DNA of 24,133 bases, taken from positions 1 to 24,133 of the forward strand of contig DATKRK010000010.1 in assembly GCA_035532215.1 (NCBI GenBank), written 5' to 3'. The translations under genes were made by a program, and so were the position numbers. Numbering within the stretch: the stretch's first letter is position 1; every line of letters starts with the position of its first letter. Source of the DNA: JAICIG01 sp035532215 (lineage in GTDB: Bacteria; Planctomycetota; Planctomycetia; Pirellulales; JAICIG01). Below the pieces are notes generated by a model, which saw only the letters and a list, made by a program, of their open reading frames with translations, was not told where the DNA came from and ran no database searches. This document shows, piece after piece, positions 1 through 7,237 of the stretch.

Positions 1-1
1 C

Positions 2-277
2 CAGCACTGCAAATTGGTGCAAGAAGCGGCTCGGACGCTGAACATCGAGATCTTGTTTCTGCCCTCCTACTCGCCCAACCTGAACCTGATTGAACGCCTT
101 TGGAAATTCGTGAAGAAAGCGGTTCTCAACTCGCGACATCAGCCATCGTTTGCGCACTTCCAATCCACAATCGACCAATGCTTGGACCAGCTTTCAACGA
201 CCCACAAGCCCGAACTGGAGACCTTGATCACCCTCAAATTTCAGTCTTTCAAAAATGTTTCAATCCTGGCAGCGTGA
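2..277 (+). mobile_element. IS630-family transposase, C-terminal part (5' end outside window)
   Basis: The reading frame is already open at base 2 and carries the C-terminal part of an IS630/Tc1-type DDE transposase. The diagnostic block is LPSYSPNLNLIERLWKFVKK, in which the Glu of NLIERLW is the last acidic residue of the catalytic triad. The two upstream Asp residues lie outside the window. The C-terminus (ITLKFQSFKNVSILAA) resembles the natural end of this family, so the 3' end is probably intact. The TTG at 14-16 is an internal codon, not the start. The frame overlaps the last 29 bases of the WD40 gene on the other strand, so the element end lies close to that gene. IS630 elements target TA, and TA dinucleotides occur at 280-281 and 282-283, just beyond the stop. 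No terminal inverted repeat can be checked because the other end is missing. Confidence 0.88.
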
Positions 278-1001
278 AGTATACAATGTCGCCGTTGACG
301 TACGAAACGGCAAGTCGCTTGCCCGTCGGATCGAACTGCAGCCCATGCGTCATCTGGCCCGCGAGCACGCGGGTCTCTTTGCCAGTCGCAACATCAAACA
401 GCTTCGCTTGTGAATTGCGGTGGCCCACGGCGAGCGTTTTGCCGTCTTTGCTAAAAACTGTCGTGAGTCCGCCAGCAATCGGCCCGACGTCAAACTTGCG
501 CACCAATTCGCCGCTGGCGACATCCCACAGCGCGGCGTGCGTGCCATAGCCGCCGGTGGCGAGCAGCGTCCCATCGGGGCTGAACTCCATCTCTGGCTGC
601 GGGTTGCGCGTCTCAATAGTCTTGATCTCGCCCGTATCGAGTCGCTGTATCTCGACCTTCGTATTGTTTTCGCAATAGGCGACCACCTTTCGATCGGGAC
701 TCAACGCGACGTGAATCGGCGCCTTGCCAACGCCCAACGAGCCGAAGCGAAATAACGTCTTCGCTTCGCGAATTTCGGCTGGCTTTTCCCAGCCGAGAAA
801 CGCGACGCGGCTGCCGTCGCGGCTCCACTCGATCTCATGGAGATCGACCGGCATTGTGGCGATCACTTCCAATTGATCCAGGTTCTCCGCAGTGATCTTC
901 GGGCGATTGAATTGCAGGCCGAGCCAGATCGCAAAAACTGTCACCGCGATCAGAAACGTCCGCAACGAAAACTGGAACAGACGGCGGGGAATGCGTGCCA
1001 T
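249..1001 (-). pseudogene. Membrane-anchored WD40-repeat protein, probably 3'-truncated by the IS630 element
   Basis: The 250-aa product opens with basic residues and one hydrophobic segment (about residues 11-29, FSLRTFLIAVTVFAIWLG). This is a signal-anchor style often seen in planctomycetes. WD40/beta-propeller blades follow, for example SPDGTLLATGGYG..AALWDVASGEL, SKDGKTLAVGHRNSQAKLFDVATGKE and DPTGKRLAVSYVNGDIVYF. Only about four to five blades are visible, fewer than a closed seven-blade propeller. The last residues (about FTLPGLKHF) are read from the strand opposite the transposase 3' end, so they are probably element-derived. No Shine-Dalgarno sequence is seen. A TAAAAT box at 1008-1013 lies about seven bases before the ATG, which would suit a leaderless transcript. 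Molecular function is unknown; WD40 blades usually mediate protein contacts. Truncation is an inference. The alternative is an intact short gene that merely abuts the element. Confidence 0.65.
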
Positions 1002-1053
1002 GGCGCCATTTTACAGCGAACACCGCGCCCGCGGAAAGACTTTGAGCGACTGT

Positions 1054-1081
1054 CAAAACGCACAAGCGGGGATCCTTGTGC
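1054..1081 (-). terminator. Rho-independent terminator after ald
   Basis: Perfect 7-bp arms GCACAAG (1060-1066) and CTTGTGC (1075-1081) enclose an 8-nt loop. Read on the minus strand they are followed by GTTTTG. The hairpin begins six bases beyond the ald stop codon, as expected for the end of the der-ald transcript. Confidence 0.75.
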
Positions 1082-1086
1082 TATGG

Positions 1087-2196
1087 CTAGGCTTCAAACC
1101 GCTTGTCCCACGCGATCCCGAACGTCGCGGCCACGGCCTGGTTGGTGACGTGGCCGTCGACGATGTTGATGGCGCGGGCGATGGGCTTGAGGGTTGCGGC
1201 GGCGGAGAGAATGCCGCGGTTGGCGATCTGCAAGGCCCAAGGAAGCGTGACGTTGCACAAGGCGTAGGTGCTGGTGCGGCCGACGGCGCCGGGCATGTTG
1301 GTGACGCAGTAGTGGACCACGTGGTCGACGATGAACGTCGGCTCGCTATGCGTCGTCGGACGGCTGGTCGCCACGCAGCCCCCTTGGTCGATCGCCACGT
1401 CGATGATCACGCTGCCCGGCTGCATCAGTTTCAGGTCGTCGGCCTCGATCAGCCGCGGCGTCTTGGCGCCGGGAATCAACACCGAGCCGATCACCAGGTC
1501 GGCCCGCGAAATCTGGTCGCGGATGGTGTGGCGGTCGCTGAACAGGCAATCGACGTTCGGCGGCATCACGTCGTCGAGATAGCGCAGGCGGTCCATGTTC
1601 ACGTCGAGCAAGCCGACGTTGGCGCCGAAGCCGGCCGCCACCTTGGCCGCGTTGGCGCCGACCACGCCGCCGCCCAGAATCGTGATCTTGGCCGGGGCCA
1701 CGCCGGGCACGCCCCCTAGCAAAATGCCGCGGCCCATCTGCGGGCGTTCGAGATACTTGGCCCCCTCCTGGATGCTCATCCGCCCGGCGACTTCGCTCAT
1801 CGGCGTCAACAGCGGCAAGGCGCCGCGGTCGTCGCGCAGGGTTTCATAAGCCACGGCCGTGACGCCCGAAGCCAGCACGGCCTCGGTCAGCTTGCGGTCG
1901 GCGGCGAAATGAAAGTAGGTGAACACGATCTGCCCGCGTCGCAACAGCGGCCATTCGGCCGCCAGCGGCTCTTTGACTTTGACGATCAACTCGGCTTCGC
2001 CGTAGACCTCTTGCGGGCCGGCGACCAGCCGGGCGCCTTGCTCGGCGTACATTTCGTCGAGGAGGCCCGAGCCGAGCCCGGCGCCCGATTCCACCAGCAC
2101 CGCGTGCCCCGCGCGGCGGAGCTCTTCGACCCCGACCGGCAGCAGCCCCACGCGATACTCATCCCGCTTGATTTCCTTCGGCACGCCGACAATCAA
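1087..2196 (-). CDS. ald: Alanine dehydrogenase
   Basis: This cytoplasmic enzyme oxidatively deaminates L-alanine to pyruvate and ammonia with NAD+, and can run in reverse. The 369-aa product matches the usual length of about 370. Visible family marks are the N-terminus IVGVPKEIKRDEYRVG with Arg15, VKVKEP with Lys75, FTYFHF with His96, the Rossmann loop ILGGGVVG (about 173-180), and IDVAIDQGGC with the catalytic Asp near 270. The frame is open further upstream, but that part is only the shadow of der. I chose the TTG at 2194-2196 because homologs begin exactly there. A GAGGTG motif sits 5 nt upstream, and the TTG overlaps the der TGA stop as TTGA, which suggests translational coupling. A hairpin terminator follows the stop. 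Confidence 0.95.
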   Translation of the reverse strand: MIVGVPKEIKRDEYRVGLLPVGVEELRRAGHAVLVESGAGLGSGLLDEMYAEQGARLVAGPQEVYGEAELIVKVKEPLAAEWPLLRRGQIVFTYFHFAADRKLTEAVLASGVTAVAYETLRDDRGALPLLTPMSEVAGRMSIQEGAKYLERPQMGRGILLGGVPGVAPAKITILGGGVVGANAAKVAAGFGANVGLLDVNMDRLRYLDDVMPPNVDCLFSDRHTIRDQISRADLVIGSVLIPGAKTPRLIEADDLKLMQPGSVIIDVAIDQGGCVATSRPTTHSEPTFIVDHVVHYCVTNMPGAVGRTSTYALCNVTLPWALQIANRGILSAAATLKPIARAINIVDGHVTNQAVAATFGIAWDKRFEA

Positions 2197-3641
2197 AGGT
2201 TCACCTCGTCCGCATCCTGCGGCAGGTCCCGTCCGTCGTGTTCGGCAAGTTCCTGATGCTCGCCTTCCTGATTCTCGACGCCGCGCTGGCTTTCCGTTGG
2301 CGCCTCGCCGGCGCCGCCCGGCACGGCCCCTTCGCGGCGGCGCAGATAGAGCTTGATCGGCACTTCGCCGAACGGCAAATAGTCGCGAAACACTCCGAGC
2401 AAGTAGCGGCGATAGTTCGCGCCGATGGCTTGCGGGTTGTTGCAAAACAGCACCAGCGTCGGCGGTTCGACGCCGACCTGCGTGGCGTAATAGATTTTCG
2501 GCAGGCGGTGCTTGTAGAGCGGCGGCGGGTTGCGCTCGATGGCGGCCCGCAGCACGCGGTTCAAATCGGCCGTGCTCACGCGCTGGCGGGCCTGCTTGTA
2601 CAGCATTTGGGCGTGATTCAGCAGCGCCTTGACGTTCTTGCCCGTCTGACCGGTGATGAAGGCGATCGGCACGTGGTGCATGGTGCGGAACGTGTCGCGC
2701 AGGTAGGCCACCCACTTTTCGGTAGGCAAGCCGCCGGCGAATACGTCCCACTTGTTGACCACGAACACGCAAGGCTTGTACTGTTCGGCCACGTAGTCGC
2801 AAAGCTGCTTGTCGACCTTGCTGATCCGCTCGCTGGCGTCGAAAAACAACAGCACGACGTCGGCCCGGCGAATGCTGCGTTCGGCGCGGTGCGTGCTGTA
2901 AAAGTCGATGTCGGTCGAGATGCTTTTGCGCCGTCGCAAGCCCGGCGTATCGATGGCCGTGAACGCCTTGCCGTCGAGTTCGAAATGTACGTCGACGCTG
3001 TCGCGCGTGGTGCCCGGCACCTCGCTGACGATCATCCGTTCGGCCTGCGCCAGCGTGTTGACGAACGTGCTCTTGCCGGTATTGCGGCGCCCGACGATGG
3101 CCGCTTTCATCGTCGATTCGGGCGGCGGCTCGCTGCCGTCGCGATCGGGCAAGCGCTCGAAGATTTCGTCGAGCAGCTCTTGCCGGCCGCGGTTCTCGCG
3201 CGTGCTGACGCGGATCAGCTTGCCGCGGCCGAGGCGGTAGAACTCGTCGGCCTGCGAGTCGAGCGAGGCCGCGTCGGCTTTATTGGCGATGCAGAGCACC
3301 GCAGCGCGGGCGTACCGCAGCCGCCGGGCGACCTCCTCGTCGAGCGGCGTGAGGCCCTCGCGCGTATCGACGACGAACAGCAGCAAATCGGCCGAATCGA
3401 CGGCGGCGGCGATCTGCTCTTCGATATGAACGGTCAGATTATCGACGTCTTCGACGCCCATGCCGCCGGTGTCGACGAGTTCGAAGTACCGATCGCCGAC
3501 GCACATCAGGTGCGTCAAACGATCGCGGGTCACGCCCGCCGTGTCGTCGACGATCGCCACGCGCTTGCTCACCAGCCAGTTGAACAAGCTCGATTTGCCG
3601 ACGTTCGGCCGGCCGACGATAACGACTTGGGGAACTCCCAT
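2193..3641 (-). CDS. der: Ribosome-assembly GTPase Der (EngA)
   Basis: Der is the tandem-GTPase factor needed for 50S ribosomal subunit maturation. The 482-aa product shows the full architecture. GTPase domain 1 has GRPNVGKS (10-17), DTGG (57-60) and NKAD (120-123). GTPase domain 2 has GRRNTGKS (184-191), DTPG (231-234) and NKWD (296-299). A KH-like domain follows (about 350-437, with LPKIYYATQ and LFCNNP). The last 45 residues form an extra acidic, hydrophilic tail rich in Gly, Glu and Gln that differs from the compact basic ends of many Der proteins. The ATG at 3641 fits the family start (VVIVGRPNVGKSS follows at once). An in-frame ATG nine codons upstream (3668) is possible, and longer extensions look like non-coding leader. 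Its stop overlaps the ald start, so the two genes probably share one mRNA. Confidence 0.96.
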   Translation of the reverse strand: MGVPQVVIVGRPNVGKSSLFNWLVSKRVAIVDDTAGVTRDRLTHLMCVGDRYFELVDTGGMGVEDVDNLTVHIEEQIAAAVDSADLLLFVVDTREGLTPLDEEVARRLRYARAAVLCIANKADAASLDSQADEFYRLGRGKLIRVSTRENRGRQELLDEIFERLPDRDGSEPPPESTMKAAIVGRRNTGKSTFVNTLAQAERMIVSEVPGTTRDSVDVHFELDGKAFTAIDTPGLRRRKSISTDIDFYSTHRAERSIRRADVVLLFFDASERISKVDKQLCDYVAEQYKPCVFVVNKWDVFAGGLPTEKWVAYLRDTFRTMHHVPIAFITGQTGKNVKALLNHAQMLYKQARQRVSTADLNRVLRAAIERNPPPLYKHRLPKIYYATQVGVEPPTLVLFCNNPQAIGANYRRYLLGVFRDYLPFGEVPIKLYLRRREGAVPGGAGEAPTESQRGVENQEGEHQELAEHDGRDLPQDADEVNL

Positions 3642-3933
3642 GACCTTCGCTCGATATTTTCCAAGCATCCGACACAGTTGAAGAATCAATGATAGTTGAT
3701 TCGCCGCGGGTGCGACAGTCGCAAAGGCCGCCGTCGCGGGCCGATCGGCCCCTTGATTTGCGGCCAAGAAGCCGCCAGCGGGCCCTTTCCAGCGCGCCGC
3801 CGGGGCCTATACTGAATCTGCTGTCGATGGCCGCATCACACTTTGGGCGCGGCGGTCATCGCCGCGGCCTGCTTTGTCGCTTTTCGGGCCGCCAGCTCAG
3901 GGAAGCAAAGCCGCAGGAAGGAGCCGCAGGTTC
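3642..3933. promoter_or_regulatory. Divergent intergenic region, der and family-4 UDG
   Basis: This 292-bp gap separates two diverging genes and must hold both promoters. On the plus strand a TATACT box at 3808-3813 has a poor -35 partner (TTTCCA, 16 bp upstream) and could serve the glycosylase gene with a leader of about 110 nt. No convincing promoter for der was recognised. The frame of the glycosylase stays open into this region, but there is no sign of coding there. Confidence 0.3.
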
Positions 3934-4857
3934 GTGGATTCCGAAAGCTTCGATCTGGCGACCGCTCGCCGCGCCTTGTTGCAAGGCCTGGAAAGTCTCG
4001 AACGAGCCGGCGTGACGCATCTGCCCCGGCCGCCGTTGGTTGCTGCGGGGCCCAAAATGCCTGTTTCCCCGCCGCAAACCCCTCTGTCGCAAAGCAACCG
4101 GCCGCCTGAAGCCCTTGCTGTCGCGGCAAGCGTTGCGAGCGGAGTGATCGCGGGCGGCGGGCCGGCGACCGCGGACAAAGAGACGCTGCGAAGTAAAGAG
4201 ACTCTGCCGATGAGAGAAACAAGAACAACGCCGGCGACGCCGCTCTTCAAGAGCGGCGATGCGCCCCGTGTGCCGCCGGCCGAATGCCCGGCTGCGTTGC
4301 AGGCCGTCGCCCGTGAAGTGGCTGCCTGCACGGCCTGCCGCGAATTGGCGACGACGCGCACGCAAACGGTGTTCGGCGTCGGCAATCCCCAGGCTCGGCT
4401 TTGTTTCCTGGGCGAAGCCCCTGGCGCCGATGAAGACCGGCAGGGCGAGCCATTCGTGGGCCGGGCCGGGCAGTTGCTCGACAAGATCATCGAGGCCTGC
4501 ACGATGAGACGCGAGGAGGTGTATATCCTCAACACGCTCAAGTGCCGTCCGCCCGGCAACCGTAATCCGCTGCCCGACGAATTGTCGAATTGCCGCGGCT
4601 TCTTGGACCGGCAACTGGAGATTATTCGCCCCGAGTTCATTTGCTGTCTGGGCGCCGTGGCCGCCCGAGCATTACTGGCGAAAGAGGCGCCGATCGGCCG
4701 CCTTCGCAAGCAGTTCTTCGAGCATCGAGGCGCCCAAGTGATCTGCACCTATCATCCGGCCTATTTGCTGCGCAATCCCGCGGCCAAAAAGGACGTCTGG
4801 GAGGACATGCAATTGTTGATGCGCGAGATGGGCGTCAAGCTGCCTGGGAAGAGCTGA
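3934..4857 (+). CDS. Uracil-DNA glycosylase, family 4 (4Fe-4S)
   Basis: It excises uracil from DNA as the first step of base-excision repair after cytosine deamination. The C-terminal 180 residues of the 307-aa product carry the family-4 signature. Motif 1 is GEAPG..ED..GEPFVGRAG (160-179), and the HPAY motif is at 274-277. Four Fe-S cysteines lie in the canonical spacing: C132, C135, C204 and C220. Residues 1-120 are an extra extension. It has a short helix (SFDLATARRALLQGLESLERAGV) and then a Pro/Ala/Thr-rich, probably disordered linker absent from minimal thermophile enzymes. I chose the GTG at 3934 because AGGAAGGAG lies 10 nt upstream. An upstream TTG at 3874 would add 20 residues with no better signal. 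The gene stands alone and converges on the kinase gene. Confidence 0.92.
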   Translation: MDSESFDLATARRALLQGLESLERAGVTHLPRPPLVAAGPKMPVSPPQTPLSQSNRPPEALAVAASVASGVIAGGGPATADKETLRSKETLPMRETRTTPATPLFKSGDAPRVPPAECPAALQAVAREVAACTACRELATTRTQTVFGVGNPQARLCFLGEAPGADEDRQGEPFVGRAGQLLDKIIEACTMRREEVYILNTLKCRPPGNRNPLPDELSNCRGFLDRQLEIIRPEFICCLGAVAARALLAKEAPIGRLRKQFFEHRGAQVICTYHPAYLLRNPAAKKDVWEDMQLLMREMGVKLPGKS

Positions 4858-4880
4858 GCCGGTCGCGCAGCGCGCGTCGC

Positions 4881-4940
4881 GTAGGTTATGCTTCAGCATA
4901 ACGGCATTCGCCAAAAAGGTCATGCTGAAGCATAACCTAC
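4881..4940. repeat. REPIN-like double palindrome between convergent genes
   Basis: Perfect 19-nt arms (4881-4899 and 4922-4940, GTAGGTTATGCTTCAGCAT and its complement) are separated by 22 nt. Each arm region is itself a hairpin: TATGCT-TC-AGCATA in the left copy, and GGTCATGCT-GA-AGCATAACC with one mismatch in the right. The unit is thus two REP-like palindromes in inverted order. It sits 23 nt after the glycosylase stop and 10 nt before the kinase stop, so it could also end transcription from both sides. There is no strong T-run. Confidence 0.75.
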
Positions 4941-4950
4941 GACTGGGCGC

Positions 4951-6477
4951 TTACTCGGCAGGCGGCGTCGCCGGCAGAATTTTGGCAATGATCTCCAGCA
5001 GATGCCGGACCTTGATCGGCATGCTGGCGACGACGCGGTGCGGGGCCAGGCTGGCTTCGACTTTGGATTTCCACGAGCCTTGGTCGGGCCCCAACAGCAA
5101 TAACGCCGGAATCTGTTTGGTTTGTTCATCTCCGGCGAAGCTTTGGAAGGCGTCGATGGCCGACTGGGCCAACTGCCCCGTGCTGAAAATCGCGCACTCT
5201 GCGGGCTGTTTGTCGTCCTGAAAACGCTGCAAGGCGCGGCTCGGATCGCTGGTTACCAATACGCGATAGCCGGCCTTCTTGAGTGCGTCGCGAATCAGGT
5301 CCTGCATGCGCGAATCCGATTCGACGAACATGATGCTGCGGCGCTGGCTGTCGCTGAGCAAAGCAGCCGCAATCCGCTCGCGCTCGGCCTGCCAGCGGTA
5401 TTGCTCAGCCGCGTCGCCGCCTTCGTCGGCGCCGCCTACATCGCCGGCCGCCAATCGCTCGGCCGCGATGTTTAGATCGACTAGCATCTGAGCGGGAGAC
5501 TGGTAGCGGCGATCGACGTCCAATTGCATCGCCTGATTGACGATGGCCGACGCCACCCGCGGCATCGAGGGGTCGGCCTGGTGGATCGGCACGACGTCTT
5601 GAAACCGGGCTTTCGACAGCCGCTGAATACGATCGCGGGTTTCCTGCAACGGCGCGCGGCCGACGAGCATGTGATAGTAAATGCAGCCCAGAAAATAGAT
5701 GTCGCTGCGCGCATCGTCCTTGCGGACCCCGGTCGCCCGCTCCAAACCGGCATAGTCGATGGTGCGCTGATTCAGTTGATCGCCCGAAACGTCTTCGGAA
5801 ACGCTAGCATCGGTGGCCGCCAATCCGAAGTCGACCAGTTTCGCTTGCCCCTTGCTGGAGACGAGAATGTTGGTCAGTTTCAGATCGCGGTGCGAGACGC
5901 CGTGCTCGACGGCGTATCGCAGGCCGCTGACGACGTCGATCATCAGCCGCGTCGCTTCGGCCGGATCGAGCTTTTTGCGAATCTTGACGAATTCCCGCAG
6001 GTTGCGACCTTCGACGAATTCCATCACCAGAAAGTGCGTAAACCCTTTCGAGTAGACCTCGTAAACCGGGACGATATTCGGGTGTCGCAGCGTGATGCCG
6101 ACCTGCCCCTCGCGGCAGAAATGTTCCGTCTGCTCCGGACTGTCGCTGTAGCGCTTGCGCAACACCTTGACGGCCCGGACGACGCCAGTGTCCTTGTGTA
6201 CTGCGCGGTATACGCGGGCGAAACTGCCCCCGGCGACCATGTAGAGGACTTTGTAATCGCCGTAGAAGAAGCCGGCGCGTTCGCCTTTGAGCAGGCGATC
6301 CAGTTGAAAATTCGTCAGCAGTTCTCGCCGCAGCAACAACTGGACGAAGTCATCTACCGGAACGTTGCGTCGACCGAAATCGCCCCAAATCTCTTGAAGC
6401 TGCCGTTCATTCAGCAGATCCTGGTCGAACGCGCGCTGAGCAATTTGTTCAGCGGTCAGCTCGGCCATTGCACTCAT
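4951..6477 (-). CDS. Ser/Thr protein kinase with C-terminal pseudo-receiver domain
   Basis: This 508-aa soluble, Hanks-type kinase has three parts. Residues 1-72 form a helical region (LTAEQIAQRAFDQDLLNERQ..LLRRELLTNFQLDRLLKGE) of a kind that precedes kinase domains in planctomycetes. Residues 73-345 are the kinase: a glycine loop VAGGSFARV (81-89), Lys104 in AVKVL, HRDLKLTN with Asp198, DFG (216-218) and RSDIYFLGCIYYHML. All catalytic residues are present, although the loop lacks its first Gly. Residues 380-500 have the length and pattern of a CheY-like receiver (IMFVESDSRMQDLIRDALKKAGYRVLVTSD). However, the phospho-acceptor position reads FST (431-433) and the conserved Lys of the KP motif is Met. 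No transmembrane segment is seen. The ATG at 6477 has AAGGAG 9 nt upstream. Substrate is unknown. Confidence 0.92.
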   Translation of the reverse strand: MSAMAELTAEQIAQRAFDQDLLNERQLQEIWGDFGRRNVPVDDFVQLLLRRELLTNFQLDRLLKGERAGFFYGDYKVLYMVAGGSFARVYRAVHKDTGVVRAVKVLRKRYSDSPEQTEHFCREGQVGITLRHPNIVPVYEVYSKGFTHFLVMEFVEGRNLREFVKIRKKLDPAEATRLMIDVVSGLRYAVEHGVSHRDLKLTNILVSSKGQAKLVDFGLAATDASVSEDVSGDQLNQRTIDYAGLERATGVRKDDARSDIYFLGCIYYHMLVGRAPLQETRDRIQRLSKARFQDVVPIHQADPSMPRVASAIVNQAMQLDVDRRYQSPAQMLVDLNIAAERLAAGDVGGADEGGDAAEQYRWQAERERIAAALLSDSQRRSIMFVESDSRMQDLIRDALKKAGYRVLVTSDPSRALQRFQDDKQPAECAIFSTGQLAQSAIDAFQSFAGDEQTKQIPALLLLGPDQGSWKSKVEASLAPHRVVASMPIKVRHLLEIIAKILPATPPAE

Positions 6478-6522
6478 TTCCCCGCTCTCCTTGTTCCTTC
6501 CTCCAGCCAGAAAAGCAGCAAG

Positions 6523-6546
6523 CGATCCCCAAGTAGCGGGGAATCG
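6523..6546 (-). terminator. Possible terminator hairpin after the 91-aa gene
   Basis: On the minus strand CGAT-T-CCCC and GGGGATCG pair across a 7-nt loop with one bulge, then CTTGCTGCTTTTCT follows. It lies in the 172-bp gap between the 91-aa gene and the kinase. The T-run is short and displaced, so this is tentative. Confidence 0.35.
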
Positions 6547-6649
6547 TTCCCACTTGTCAGACCGGCTGCTCCCGAGCCCTTATCGTATGCTAGTCTCGCG
6601 GAAGCCGCAACGAATTATATGCAGCTCCGCAAACGCGGCGATTTCAACT

Positions 6650-6925
6650 TTAGTCCATCTGGCGCCGATAGCCGTCTCGTTCCCGGCGAGTCGCCTCCAA
6701 ATCGAACAGCAAGTACTTCATATCGAGTCGGAGCTGGCTCAGTGCGTCTTGCACCAAGTTCAGTATGCGACGCCTCCGCCGGGTGCTCTCGACCACTCGC
6801 AAGACGAAGGGGCTCAAACGCTGCTTGAGTTCAGGCGGCAAACCGTCGATCGCAGCCGTGAGTTCGACAAGATCGATGGGCAACTCTTCGGTCGTCGATG
6901 CGGCGGTTCGCGAAATCTGGCTCAT
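6650..6925 (-). CDS. Small conserved-looking protein of unknown function (91 aa)
   Basis: I do not recognise a named family. The product begins MSQISRTAAST and continues with a mostly helical, strongly charged body: LPIDLVELTAAIDGLPPELKQRLSPFVLRVVESTRRRRRILNL, then VQDALSQLRLDMKYLLFDLEATRRERD. The pattern suggests two or three long amphipathic helices or a short coiled coil with a basic RRRRR patch. There is no signal peptide and no membrane segment. I took the ATG at 6925, which has a weak AAGAGAG upstream. The ATG at 6964 would add 13 residues and has no ribosome-binding site. It lies upstream of the kinase on the same strand, but the 172-bp gap and a possible hairpin argue against a tight operon. 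From memory similar proteins occur in planctomycetes; that is not verified. Confidence 0.7.
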   Translation of the reverse strand: MSQISRTAASTTEELPIDLVELTAAIDGLPPELKQRLSPFVLRVVESTRRRRRILNLVQDALSQLRLDMKYLLFDLEATRRERDGYRRQMD

Positions 6926-7237
6926 GTGTAGCGCTCTCTTGGGGTGGTGGTTAACGAGATTCATTAAGAGCAGGCCCTGTGCCAGTGAGCACGCCTCGCT
7001 TTGTGCTTTGAATGCAAGTCCTTTACTTGTAAGCGATTAGGTGCGGATAAAGCAAGCACTTTGTCCGCCGCGGCTGATGAAAAAACGCGACATCCGCTCT
7101 GGAGACGATTCGCAAATGCTGATAGAAAACGGGTTTACAGAAAGACTGCGGTTTGGCCTCAATGACGTAAATTCGCCACACGGAGCTTGGTGTGGAAGCG
7201 GCCGGCCGCACGAAGGGTAACGGACGGATCCGCTCCT
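6926..7237. promoter_or_regulatory. Divergent intergenic region with two dyads
   Basis: This 312-bp region lies between the small minus-strand gene and the secreted plus-strand gene, and no gene is seen in it. Two dyads stand out. GCGGATAAAG (7043-7052) pairs with CTTTGTCCGC (7059-7068) across 6 nt, with one G-T wobble. CCACAC (7176-7181) pairs with GTGTGG (7190-7195) across 8 nt, in the presumed leader of the secreted protein gene. Neither is followed by a T-run, so operator or leader structure is more likely than termination. Confidence 0.35.

Noticed and set aside
2238..3692. 484-codon open frame on the plus strand
   Set aside because: Antisense shadow of der, which has complete GTPase motifs on the other strand.
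3874..3933. Earlier TTG start for the uracil-DNA glycosylase
   Set aside because: The extra 20 residues are low-complexity and lack a ribosome site, while the GTG at 3934 has AGGAAGGAG ahead of it.
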